From NCBI GenBank assembly GCA_019753105.1, contig JAIELJ010000005.1:1-64000 (forward strand): 64,000 nucleotides of DNA, read 5' to 3'. Below are positions 28,484 to 37,492 of this stretch, piece by piece. Every line of letters starts with the position of its first letter. The first letter of the stretch is position 1. The position numbers and the translations under genes are program-made. The notes beneath the pieces are model-generated. The model did no database searches. It had not been told where the DNA came from and was given only the letters and a program-made list of their open reading frames with translations. Origin of the DNA: Hyphomonadaceae bacterium. GTDB lineage: Bacteria; Pseudomonadota; Alphaproteobacteria; Caulobacterales; Aquidulcibacteraceae.

Positions 28484-29194
28484 TCAGGCGCGCTGAAAAC
28501 GGATGGTGGCGCCGTTGGCGTCGTAAGTTGGCTCGAGCATGTCAACAATCGAGGGCGCGACTTCGGCCGGTGTCGGTAGCGTCATCGGATCTTCGCCGGG
28601 GAACGCCTTGGCGCGCATCGCGGTGCGAACCGGGCCGGGGCTGAACAGATTGGCCTTGATCGGCGTCACGTTTAGTTCAGCAGCGTAGCACTGCACGAGC
28701 ACTTCGAGTGCGGCCTTGCTCGCGGCGTACGGCGCCCAATAAGCGCGCGGATCGCGCACGACGCCGGTGGTCAGAAAGACAGCGCGTCCCGCATCGGACC
28801 CGCGGAGCAATGGATGGAACGAGCGGATCAGGCGCTGATTGGCCATGAAGTTCACGCCGATCGTGTCTTCCATGATCGACGGCGTCGCTTGGTGAGCAGG
28901 CGTGAGCGATCCGAGCACGCCGGCGCATGCGGCCAAGCCATCAAGCCTGCCGAAGCGTTCGAACAAAGCTGCGCCCAGCTGATCGATGCCCGCGTAGTCC
29001 TTCAGATCCATCGGTACGAGCGTTGCTTCGCCGCCCAGCGCACGAATGTCGTCGTCGAGTTTCTCTAGCGCTTTCTGGGCGCGTGCGACGGCGACCACCC
29101 GCCAGCCGCGTTGTGCCAGTTCAAGTGCTACAGCGCGGCCAATGCCGCGCGACGCGCCGGTGACCAGCGCAACTCGCTTCTGTTCGCTGCTCAT
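28484..29194 (-). CDS. SDR-family oxidoreductase
   Basis: 236 aa; VALVTGASRGIGRAVALELAQRGWRVVAVAR; YAASKAALEVLVQCYAAEL. Confidence 0.93.
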   Translation of the reverse strand: MSSEQKRVALVTGASRGIGRAVALELAQRGWRVVAVARAQKALEKLDDDIRALGGEATLVPMDLKDYAGIDQLGAALFERFGRLDGLAACAGVLGSLTPAHQATPSIMEDTIGVNFMANQRLIRSFHPLLRGSDAGRAVFLTTGVVRDPRAYWAPYAASKAALEVLVQCYAAELNVTPIKANLFSPGPVRTAMRAKAFPGEDPMTLPTPAEVAPSIVDMLEPTYDANGATIRFQRA

Positions 29195-30717
29195 TCCGCG
29201 GCGCGTTCAGCCAGAAGCGGCAGTTGAACACCTTTGCCCGAACGCATCGCTTCTTGATCTGCGAGCGGTGTCGGGTAATCGCCGGTGAAGGCGTTATCGG
29301 TGAATTGTGGATTTGCAGGATCGCGCTTGGCGACCCCCATCGCGTCGTAGAGGCCATCAACCGAGAGGAAGCCGAGCGAGTCGACGCCCAGGCTCTTGCG
29401 CATTTCTTCGAGCGTCATTTGTGCGGCCATCAGATCGGCTACCGCCGGCATATCGATGCCGTAGAAATCCGGATGCTTGATCGGCGGCGACGCGCTGCGG
29501 AAGTGGACTTCACGCGCGCCGGCTTCGCGCACCATCTGCACGATCTTGCGCGAAGTGGTGCCGCGTACGATCGAGTCGTCGACGAGCACAACGCGCTTGC
29601 CCTTGAGCACTTCACGATTGGCCGAGTGCTTCAGCCGCACGCCGAGCGCGCGGATTTCTTGCTTCGGCTGGATGAAGGTGCGGCCGATATAGTGGTTGCG
29701 GATGATGCCGAGTTCGTACGGGATGCCGCTTTCCGCCGCGAAGCCCATCGCCGCCGGCACGCCCGAATCCGGCACCGGCACGATGACGTCGGCTTCGACG
29801 CCCGTTTCTCGCGCCAGCCTGCGGCCCATGCGTTTGCGGAGGTCGTAAACAGAACGCCCGTCCACGATGGAATCGGGGCGGGCGAAATAGACGAACTCGA
29901 AGAGGCACGGGCGCGCTTGGCGTTTGCCGAACGGGAAGTGGCTGGTGATCTCCACTTTGCCAGATGTGCCGTGCTGAATGACGACCACTTCGCCTGGCTC
30001 GATCGTGCGCACGAACGTCGCGCCAATCATGTCGAGGGCGCAGGTTTCGGATGCAAGGATCGCAGCGCCTTCGCGGTCGCCCAGTACGAGCGGGCGAATG
30101 CCGATCGGATCGCGTGCGCCGATCATCATGTCGCTGGTCAGGCCGACAAGCGCATAGGCGCCTTCGATGTCGTGCAGCGCATCGACGAAGCGATCGACGA
30201 TCGTCCGGCGCTCGGAGCGCGCGATGAGTTGAAGGATACACTCGGTATCGGAGGTCGACTGGAAGATCGAGCCGTTCTGCACGAGATGATCGCGCAGATA
30301 GACGGCGTTCGTCAGGTTGCCATTGTGCGCGATGGCAAAGCCGCCGAAGGCGAGTTCAGCGAACAGCGGTTGCACGTTGCGCAGAATGGTGCCGCCGTGC
30401 GTGGCGTAGCGTGTGTGACCAATGGCGGATGGCCCGGGCAGGCGCTCGGGCATGTTCGAGCCGGCAAAGTGCTCGCCGACCAAACCGAGATAGCGCTCGT
30501 GATAGAAGCGTCCGCTCTCGTGGCTGACGATGCCGCAGCCTTCCTGGCCGCGATGCTGAAGGCCGTGCAGGCCCAGCGCTGTCAGAACCGAGGCGTCCTC
30601 GCTGCCGAACACGCCGAACACGCCGCACTCTTCGCGCGGCTTGTCATCGTGTTCCCATCGATCAGCCGGGTCTGCCGGCGCCTGGAGAAACTGGAGTGAG
30701 GGGCGCTCGGCGGTCAT
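29191..30717 (-). CDS. purF: Amidophosphoribosyltransferase
   Basis: 508 aa; ECGVFGVFGSEDASVLTALGLHGLQHRGQEGCGI; VVLVDDSIVRGTTSRKIVQMVREAGAREVHFRSASPP. Confidence 0.97.
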   Translation of the reverse strand: MTAERPSLQFLQAPADPADRWEHDDKPREECGVFGVFGSEDASVLTALGLHGLQHRGQEGCGIVSHESGRFYHERYLGLVGEHFAGSNMPERLPGPSAIGHTRYATHGGTILRNVQPLFAELAFGGFAIAHNGNLTNAVYLRDHLVQNGSIFQSTSDTECILQLIARSERRTIVDRFVDALHDIEGAYALVGLTSDMMIGARDPIGIRPLVLGDREGAAILASETCALDMIGATFVRTIEPGEVVVIQHGTSGKVEITSHFPFGKRQARPCLFEFVYFARPDSIVDGRSVYDLRKRMGRRLARETGVEADVIVPVPDSGVPAAMGFAAESGIPYELGIIRNHYIGRTFIQPKQEIRALGVRLKHSANREVLKGKRVVLVDDSIVRGTTSRKIVQMVREAGAREVHFRSASPPIKHPDFYGIDMPAVADLMAAQMTLEEMRKSLGVDSLGFLSVDGLYDAMGVAKRDPANPQFTDNAFTGDYPTPLADQEAMRSGKGVQLPLLAERAAE

Positions 30718-30742
30718 TGGTCCTCAGGGTGCCCCCCTCAAA

Positions 30743-31372
30743 TTAAGGCTGGGCCTGGGTTTCAGCGGGCTCTGCCGGCGGGATTGGCGCCGACTCGCCC
30801 TGACGACGTTCAATTATATCACGAGCCCGGTCTTGGGCCCGCGGGGTCAATGCAAGGATGGCAGAGGCCACGCTGGAATAGATAGGATAAGTGCGCGCAG
30901 CTACCACCCCATCTCGGTAGACGCTAGGTTCATTCTGCGCTTCCTCCGGCATCATCACGCGAATGGGAAGCACGAAGAACACAGCCACAAAAAGGATACC
31001 GCGCAGGATGCCGAAGGCGAGGCCGGCGGCGCGGTCGAAGCTGCCGATTTCGGTCGACTGGTGAAACGTTTTGGCGACCGAGGAGGTCACCACGGTGATC
31101 ACCACGAAAATCACCAGAAAGATAAAAAGACCGCCGGCCAGATCAGCCATCAGGCCTTCCAGCGGCGTGATGCTCTCCACGAATGGCCGCGTCCAGCCCA
31201 TGAAGAAGAGGAAGAGGGCGCCGAACACGCCCGCGCCGAACGCCACGATCGAGAACACTTCCCGGATCAAGCCGCGTGCAAACGCCATTACGCCCGAGAG
31301 ACCCACAACCACCAGGGCCGCGAAGTCAAACCAAGTAAGGCCGAGATCCATTCCGTCCGCTCCCCACCCCAT
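30743..31372 (-). CDS. cvpA: CvpA family membrane protein
   Basis: 209 aa; TWFDFAALVVVGLSGVMAFARGLIREVFSIVAFGAGVFGALF; next to purF. Confidence 0.92.
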   Translation of the reverse strand: MGWGADGMDLGLTWFDFAALVVVGLSGVMAFARGLIREVFSIVAFGAGVFGALFLFFMGWTRPFVESITPLEGLMADLAGGLFIFLVIFVVITVVTSSVAKTFHQSTEIGSFDRAAGLAFGILRGILFVAVFFVLPIRVMMPEEAQNEPSVYRDGVVAARTYPIYSSVASAILALTPRAQDRARDIIERRQGESAPIPPAEPAETQAQP

Positions 31373-31462
31373 GCGCCGCTCATCCTAAGCGGCTAGCCAG
31401 CGATCCTGGGATAGCCGTACCCGCGCGGCCTGGAAAGTCCGCTCAACCATACATGCCGCACC

Positions 31463-32839
31463 TCAATCGGTCGTTTCGACCCCGATCGCGGCGGCGAGGT
31501 CCGCGATGTGGCTGATGTTGCGCATTTTGACGGCTTCGCTGCCGCCATTGCGCTTCTGCGGCGGCGCGAACGCGCTTGAGAAGCCGAGCTTGGCGGCCTC
31601 TTTCAACCTGAGATCGGCACGCCCGGCCGGCCGCACCTCGCCCGAGAGGGCGACCTCACCGAAGATCACGCAATCCTTCGGCAGCGGCCGATCCGCGAGC
31701 GCAGAGATGAGCGCCGCCGCGACAGCGAGGTCGGCGGCAGGCTCAGTGATCCGCAGGCCGCCAGCCACCGAGAGATAGACGTCGCGTCCGGAGAATGAGA
31801 GCCCGCAACGCGTCTCAAGCACCGCGAGGATCATCGCCAGTCGCGATGAATCCCAGCCGACCACGGCGCGTCGCGGCGTGCCGTAAGCCGTCGGCGCCGC
31901 GAGCGCTTGAATCTCAACCAGCACGGGCCGCGAGCCTTCGACGCCTGCGAATACGGCCGCGCCCGATGGCCGCTCACCCGCGCCGCCGAGAAAGAGCGCG
32001 GACGGGTTGGGCGTTTCGACCAAGCCTTGTTCGAGCATCTCGAACACACCGATCTCATCAGTCGGTCCGAAGCGATTTTTCACGGCGCGCAGGATGCGGA
32101 ACGGCATGCCGCGCTCGCCCTCGAAATAGATCACAGCGTCGACCAAGTGCTCAACGACGCGCGGTCCGGCGATCTGCCCGTCCTTGGTGACGTGGCCGAC
32201 CAGGATCAGAACGCAGCCACTTTTCTTGGCGAAGCGCACCAATTCATGCGCGCATGCGCGCACCTGCGCGACGGTCCCGGGCGCTGCTTCAACGCCATCC
32301 GCCCATACCGTTTGGATCGAATCCACGATTGCGACGTCGGGTTTGAGCTGCTTTAGGCCCTCGAGAATCTTGCGGAGATCGGTCTCGGCCGCGAGTTGCA
32401 CGGGCGACTGTTCCGCCTTCAACCGCCGCGCGCGATCTTGCACCTGTGCTTCGGCTTCTTCGCCGGTGATGTACGCCACGCTTTGACCGTTTCGCGCGAG
32501 TGCGGCAGCGGCTTGCAGCAGCAATGTCGACTTGCCGACGCCCGGATCGCCGCCGACCAGAATGGCAGAGGCGGGCACCAACCCGCCGCCGCACACGCGG
32601 TCGAACTCGGAAATGCCAGAGGCGAGGCGAGAGGGCGGCTCTGCGTCGCCGGCGAGTTCGACAAAGGCGAGCGCCTTGCCTTTCTTTCCCATCGGCGCTG
32701 CGAGCGCGCCGGGCACGGCGGTGCGCGCGGCTTCTTCCACGAGCGTATTCCACTCGCCGCAGGCCTCGCATTTGCCGGCCCATTTCGGCCAGATCGCGCC
32801 GCAGGCCTGGCAGGTGAAAACGTGGTCTGACTTCGCCAT
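31463..32839 (-). CDS. radA: DNA repair protein RadA
   Basis: 458 aa; zinc finger FTCQACGAIWPKWAGKCEACGEWNTL, GGDPGVGKSTLLLQ, KNRFG motif, Lon-like C-terminal domain. Confidence 0.97.
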   Translation of the reverse strand: MAKSDHVFTCQACGAIWPKWAGKCEACGEWNTLVEEAARTAVPGALAAPMGKKGKALAFVELAGDAEPPSRLASGISEFDRVCGGGLVPASAILVGGDPGVGKSTLLLQAAAALARNGQSVAYITGEEAEAQVQDRARRLKAEQSPVQLAAETDLRKILEGLKQLKPDVAIVDSIQTVWADGVEAAPGTVAQVRACAHELVRFAKKSGCVLILVGHVTKDGQIAGPRVVEHLVDAVIYFEGERGMPFRILRAVKNRFGPTDEIGVFEMLEQGLVETPNPSALFLGGAGERPSGAAVFAGVEGSRPVLVEIQALAAPTAYGTPRRAVVGWDSSRLAMILAVLETRCGLSFSGRDVYLSVAGGLRITEPAADLAVAAALISALADRPLPKDCVIFGEVALSGEVRPAGRADLRLKEAAKLGFSSAFAPPQKRNGGSEAVKMRNISHIADLAAAIGVETTD

Positions 32840-32913
32840 GCGCGCCCCGAATCTCCAGCCTCAGCCTAGCCTGTCCGCGCCCTGAGGTTCCGTATTGCCC
32901 CGAGTCAGGAGGA

Positions 32914-32928
32914 GAACATATATAGAAC
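32914..32928 (+). promoter_or_regulatory. LexA-type SOS box (alphaproteobacterial consensus GTTC-N7-GTTC, here GAAC-ATATATA-GAAC)
   Basis: Exact GAACatatataGAAC, 2 nt before ATG 32931 of the radical SAM gene, in the radA/rSAM divergent intergenic region. Confidence 0.78.
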
Positions 32929-32930
32929 AA

Positions 32931-34142
32931 ATGCAGCTGCGCGAAAAGCTCCGAATTCTGGCCGATGCCGCCAAGTACGATGCATCCTGCTCGTCTAGCG
33001 GTGGGCGCAAGCGCGACAGTCTCAAGAGCGGCGGCATCGGCTCGAACGAGGGAAGCGGCATCTGCCACTCCTACACGCCCGACGGCCGCTGCGTGTCGCT
33101 GCTCAAAATCCTGCTGACCAATCAGTGCCTCTACGATTGCGCCTATTGCATCAATCGCCGCTCCTCGAATGTGCCGCGCGCGAAGTTCACGGTGGACGAG
33201 GTCGTCAAGCTCACGCTCGATTTCTACAAGCGCAATTACATCGAGGGGCTTTTCCTATCGTCCGGCATCATCAAATCGCACGACGAGACGATGGAAGAGA
33301 TGGTGCGCGTCGCGCGCAGCCTGCGCGAGGAGCACAAGTTCGGCGGCTACATCCATCTGAAGCTGATCGCCGGCGCCTCGCCCGAACTGATTGCGCAAGC
33401 AGGCGCTTACGCCGACCGCGTCTCCGTGAATGTCGAGCTGCCGAAAGCGGACAGCCTGCAAGTGCTGGCGCCAGAAAAGCGCGGCGACATTATTCGCAAG
33501 TCCATGGCCGAGGTACGGCTCGGCATCGATGCAGGCAGCGAGAAAAACGCGCCCGCGTTTGCGCCGGCCGGGCAGAGCACGCAGATGATCGTCGGCGCTG
33601 ACGGCGCGAATGATCGCGATATTCTGGCGTCGAGCCGCCAGCTCTATTCCTCGTATCGCTTGAAGCGCGTGTTCTATTCCGCCTTTAGCCCGATCCCGGA
33701 TTCGAGCGCGCGTCTGCCGCTGCAAGCCGCGCCCTTGATGCGCGAGCACCGGCTTTACCAAGCCGATTGGATGATGCGCTTCTATGGCTTTACCTCCGAC
33801 GAGATCGTCACCGGCGACGATGGTTTGCTCGATCTTGCCATTGATCCGAAGCTTGCCTGGGCGCTCGCCCATCGCGAAGCGTTTCCGGTCGACATAAACC
33901 GCGCCGATCGCGAGCTTCTGCTGCGCGTGCCGGGATTGGGCGTCAAATCCATCGACAAGATCATTGCCGCGCGCCGCCAGCGTACGCTCGGCCTGGAGGA
34001 CATTGCGCGCCTCACGCGCTCGCTGGAGAAGTGCCGGCCATTCATTGTCGCACGCGACTGGCGGCCTGTGGCGCTCTCCGATGATGGTAGCTTGCGCGCT
34101 AAACTCGCGCCGCCGCCCGAGCAGATGGATCTCTTCCGGTGA
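32931..34142 (+). CDS. Putative DNA modification/repair radical SAM protein (UDG-linked, TIGR03916-like)
   Basis: MQLREKLRILADAAKYDASC; LLTNQCLYDCAYCINRRSSN (CxxxCxxC); C-terminal HhH LLLRVPGLGVKSIDKIIAARRQRTLGLEDIARL; GTGA overlap with UdgX-type gene. Confidence 0.93.
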   Translation: MQLREKLRILADAAKYDASCSSSGGRKRDSLKSGGIGSNEGSGICHSYTPDGRCVSLLKILLTNQCLYDCAYCINRRSSNVPRAKFTVDEVVKLTLDFYKRNYIEGLFLSSGIIKSHDETMEEMVRVARSLREEHKFGGYIHLKLIAGASPELIAQAGAYADRVSVNVELPKADSLQVLAPEKRGDIIRKSMAEVRLGIDAGSEKNAPAFAPAGQSTQMIVGADGANDRDILASSRQLYSSYRLKRVFYSAFSPIPDSSARLPLQAAPLMREHRLYQADWMMRFYGFTSDEIVTGDDGLLDLAIDPKLAWALAHREAFPVDINRADRELLLRVPGLGVKSIDKIIAARRQRTLGLEDIARLTRSLEKCRPFIVARDWRPVALSDDGSLRAKLAPPPEQMDLFR

Positions 34143-35602
34143 TCGCGGCCAATCTGTCGGCGATCCCTGCGTACGAGGAATGGCGTGAAGCTGCGCGCAA
34201 CATGCTGTCGATTGCCGCCGCACCTGAAGACGTGGTGTGGCGTACGCAGGGCGCTAGCGATCTCTTTGCCTGTGCGCCGACACCCAATCTTCAGCCCACG
34301 AAGCCGCTCTTCGTCTCGCGCGCGTTCATTGATCTTGCGCGCAAAGCGGTGTTGCACACCGATCCCGAACGCTTCGCGCTTCTCTATCGCGCGCTCTGGC
34401 GTCTGCAGCGCAACCGTGAACTCTGCCAAGACGCGGCGGACGCGGATATTGCGAGGCTCAATGCGATGGCCAAGGCTGTGCGCCGCGATGAGCACAAGAT
34501 GCACGCTTTCGTGCGCTTCAAGGAAATCGAGACACCCGACGGCCCGCGCTTCATCGCTTGGTTCGAGCCGCAATTTCACATCGTCGACGAGACAGCCGAT
34601 TTCTTCGTGCGCCGCTTCGCTGGCATGCGCTGGTCGATCATCACGCCTGAAGCGAGCTTGCATTGGGACGGCGAGCGATTGAGCCGCGGCCCACGCGGCG
34701 TGCGCAGCGACGTGCCGCCCGATGATGCGCGCGATGCCGATTGGCGCGCTTACTATGAGAGCATGTTCAATCCGGCGCGGCTCAAGGTCGCCGCTATGAC
34801 GCGCGAAATGCCGAAGCATTACTGGAAAAATCTTCCCGAGGCGCAGGACATCAGCGCGCTCATCCGCGCCGCCTCGTCGCGCGCAGACGACATGGTGGCC
34901 GCCGAACCAACTGCGCCGCGGAAACGCGCGGGCGCCGCGCATGCGAAGATCGCGCCTGAAGATTTGCCTGAACGCCTGACGCCTGTGGCAGAGCATGCGA
35001 ACGCGCCGCACTCGATTGAGGATCTGACGCGCGCGCTGAAGGCGTGTCGCGCATGTCCGCTTTGGAAGGACGCGACGCAAGCCGTGCCCGGTGAGGGCGC
35101 GAGCGATCACCCTTTGCTTGCGCTCGTCGGCGAACAGCCGGGGGACCAAGAGGATCTCGCTGGTCATCCGTTCATTGGCCCAGCCGGACTGGTGCTTGAT
35201 CGCACGCTGGAAGCGGCGGGCATCGCGCGGCGCGAAGTGTTCATCACCAACGCGGTGAAGCATTTCAAGCATGAGCCGCGCGGCAAGCGCCGTTTGCATA
35301 AGCGACCGGATCGCAGTGAGGTCGAGATGTGCCGATGGTGGGTCAAGCACGAGCTTGATCTGGTGCAGCCGAGGCTCGTTGTGGCGTTGGGTGTCACGGC
35401 GCTGCATTCGCTCTCCGCGCACAAGGGATCGCTGAGCGCCATCCGTGGTGAAGCGTTGGAGACGCGCGAGGGCTTAGCCATGCGCGCCACGATTCACCCC
35501 TCGGCGTTGCTGCGTTTGCCGGACGAAGCCGATAAGGAGGCGGAGTTCGCCCGCTTCGTCCAGGATTTGAAGGACGCCCGCGCCGCGGCCCTGGCGGGGT
35601 GA
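34139..35602 (+). CDS. UdgX-type uracil-DNA glycosylase fused to an N-terminal rSAM-linked DNA metabolism domain (TIGR03915-like)
   Basis: 487 aa; N-terminal FARLYRALWRLQRN/DEHKMHAFVRFKE..WFEPQFHIVDETADFFVRRFAGMRW; C-terminal CRACPLWKDATQAVPGEG, GEQPGDQEDLAGHPFIGPAG, GKRRLHKRP, IHPSALLRLP. Confidence 0.93.
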   Translation: MIAANLSAIPAYEEWREAARNMLSIAAAPEDVVWRTQGASDLFACAPTPNLQPTKPLFVSRAFIDLARKAVLHTDPERFALLYRALWRLQRNRELCQDAADADIARLNAMAKAVRRDEHKMHAFVRFKEIETPDGPRFIAWFEPQFHIVDETADFFVRRFAGMRWSIITPEASLHWDGERLSRGPRGVRSDVPPDDARDADWRAYYESMFNPARLKVAAMTREMPKHYWKNLPEAQDISALIRAASSRADDMVAAEPTAPRKRAGAAHAKIAPEDLPERLTPVAEHANAPHSIEDLTRALKACRACPLWKDATQAVPGEGASDHPLLALVGEQPGDQEDLAGHPFIGPAGLVLDRTLEAAGIARREVFITNAVKHFKHEPRGKRRLHKRPDRSEVEMCRWWVKHELDLVQPRLVVALGVTALHSLSAHKGSLSAIRGEALETREGLAMRATIHPSALLRLPDEADKEAEFARFVQDLKDARAAALAG

Positions 35603-35626
35603 AACCGGCTTTGCTAGCGTCGCCCC

Positions 35627-36367
35627 ATGACGGGACTGCGCGCGCTTCATCCGCTCAAGGGCGAACGGGATTTCGAGTGGCGCGGCGGAAATCCGACCCG
35701 CGTCGAAGCACTCACCGACATGGTGTTCGCGTTCGCGCTGACATTGCTCGTGGTCTCGAACTCGCCGCCGAGTTCGTTTGCGGAACTGACTGATCTGTTG
35801 TGGGGCTTTCCGGGTTTCGCGGCAGCGTTCGCAATCCTGCTTTTGATCTGGCATTCGCATTACATTCTCTTCCGGCGATACGCGCTCGAGGATGGTTGGA
35901 TGACAGCGCTCAATGCGGGCTTGCTCTTCCTCATCCTATTCTTTGTGTATCCGCTGAAATATCTGGCGACGATGCTGTCGGAATTCGTGCGCTCGCTTGC
36001 CGAAGGCGCGCCGCGGCCTCCGCTGAGCCTTGGAGAAGCGGAAGTTGCGTTGATCATCCTGTCGATCGGCTACAGCGCAGTCTTCCTGATGTTCTTTCTG
36101 CTGTACACGCACGCACTCAGCCGCGCGGATGCGCTGGAGCTGAACCCTCGCGAGCGTCAGCTGACGCGGTTTGCCGTTTACCAGCAATGCGTGCATGTGG
36201 CGGTGGGTTTGCTCGTTGTGTTGGGCGTGCTGGTTATTCCGCGGCCTTGGGCCACGTTCTCGGGCTTTCTTTATTGTTTGATTGGTCCATTGATTTTCTT
36301 CGGCGGCGCGGTCCTCGTGCCGGAGCCGAAGAAGAGCCCGAAGCCGGGCATCGTGACGGAGGCGTGA
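35627..36367 (+). CDS. TMEM175/DUF1211-like integral membrane protein
   Basis: 246 aa; RVEALTDMVFAFALTLLVVSN (FSDxVFA..TLLV-like), WHSHYILFRRYALEDGWMTALNAGLLFLILFFVYPLKYL; about 6 hydrophobic segments. Confidence 0.82.
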   Translation: MTGLRALHPLKGERDFEWRGGNPTRVEALTDMVFAFALTLLVVSNSPPSSFAELTDLLWGFPGFAAAFAILLLIWHSHYILFRRYALEDGWMTALNAGLLFLILFFVYPLKYLATMLSEFVRSLAEGAPRPPLSLGEAEVALIILSIGYSAVFLMFFLLYTHALSRADALELNPRERQLTRFAVYQQCVHVAVGLLVVLGVLVIPRPWATFSGFLYCLIGPLIFFGGAVLVPEPKKSPKPGIVTEA

Positions 36368-36369
36368 TC

Positions 36370-36840
36370 ATGCGCATTGCTGCAATCGTTCTTGCCCTAA
36401 CGCTGGCCGCGTGTGGCGCGCCGCCTGCGGCCGAGGCGCCGCAAGACGCGAGCGCAGGCTCAACGGGTGTTGGCAATGTGCCCGAGCAAGTGTTCGCGCT
36501 GGAATCGGAAGCGCTTGTCGGGCTGTGGTCGTTCGAGCGCGATTGCGGGCTCTATGACCTCGTGTTCGACGCGGACGATCTGGTGCAATATTACGACTAC
36601 ACCACCACGCCGGGGAATGTGATCTCGTATCGCGGCTCTTGGTCGATCGCCGACAACAACCGCGTTGTGCTGAATGTCAGCCTCATCGACATGGAGAACG
36701 AACCGACGGACGAAGCGCGTACGTTTCATTTGGACGTCAGCGCCCCGGTCACGGACGATCTTGTTGGCGCGTTCGGGCCCGCGGGCGGGCCGGCGCGCGA
36801 CGTGACCGCGCGGCGTTGCGAAGACGAGGATCGCGAATAA
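36370..36840 (+). CDS. Uncharacterised lipoprotein
   Basis: MRIAAIVLALTLAACGAPPA lipobox; 156 aa; stop overlaps gpx start (TAATG). Confidence 0.78.
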   Translation: MRIAAIVLALTLAACGAPPAAEAPQDASAGSTGVGNVPEQVFALESEALVGLWSFERDCGLYDLVFDADDLVQYYDYTTTPGNVISYRGSWSIADNNRVVLNVSLIDMENEPTDEARTFHLDVSAPVTDDLVGAFGPAGGPARDVTARRCEDEDRE

Positions 36841-37319
36841 TGACGAGCATCTACGATCTCTCCGCGCGCACCATTGACGGCGCCGAGCGGCCGCTTGGAG
36901 AGTATCGCGGCAAGGTGCTGTTGGTCGTGAACACGGCGAGCCAATGCGGCTTCACGTATCAGTATAAGGGGCTCGAGGCGCTGCATCGCAAGTACGCGGA
37001 TCGCGGCTTCGAGGTGCTCGGGTTTCCGTGCAATCAGTTCGGCGCGCAGGAGCCTGGCGATGCGGATGAGATCAAGAATTTCTGCTCGCTGAATTACGAC
37101 GTGACCTTTCCGATGTTTGCCAAGATTGATGTGAAGGGCCCGCAAGCGCATCCGATCTACGAGCATCTGACGCGCGCCAAAGGCGGCGGTTTGCTTGGGC
37201 GCGACATCAAGTGGAACTTCACCAAATTCCTGATCGGCCGCGATGGCAAGGTGATCGCGCGCTTTCCACCAACGGCGAAGCCGGAAACGCTTGAGGGCGC
37301 GATCGAAAGGTCGCTCTGA
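36840..37319 (+). CDS. Glutathione peroxidase (Cys type)
   Basis: GKVLLVVNTASQCGFTYQYKGLEALHRKYADRGFEVLGFPCNQFGAQEPG; KWNFTKFLIGRDGKV. Confidence 0.95.
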   Translation: MTSIYDLSARTIDGAERPLGEYRGKVLLVVNTASQCGFTYQYKGLEALHRKYADRGFEVLGFPCNQFGAQEPGDADEIKNFCSLNYDVTFPMFAKIDVKGPQAHPIYEHLTRAKGGGLLGRDIKWNFTKFLIGRDGKVIARFPPTAKPETLEGAIERSL

Positions 37320-37384
37320 TGGGTTCAGCGCGCACGCATAGGGGCGCGTGCATGCATCATCGCGCTCCATGAGAGCCGAAGAGC

Positions 37385-37455
37385 GGGACGCTGAGCTGAC
37401 GCGCTAAGGCGCCGAATGACTAAGACGAGAGACTGCGCGTTTCGCTCAGCGTCCC
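37385..37455. repeat. Long imperfect hairpin in a gene-poor region: perfect 12-bp inverted repeat plus nested 6-bp stem
   Basis: gggacgctgagc (37385-37396) / gctcagcgtccc (37444-37455); nested acgcgc (37399-37404) / gcgcgt (37435-37440). Confidence 0.6.
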
Positions 37456-37492
37456 TGTGATGCTGACGCTCGCGCAAGAGATGAGGAGCTAT

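Noticed and set aside
29224-30699. 491-aa plus-strand ORF antisense to purF
   Set aside because: Shadow ORF from GC-rich codon bias; sense strand encodes clear PurF motifs, and the antisense protein is Arg/Ala/His-rich with no motif
33782-35422. 546-aa minus-strand ORF antisense to the rSAM/UdgX genes
   Set aside because: Long antisense frame opposite two recognisable genes; composition typical of shadow ORFs
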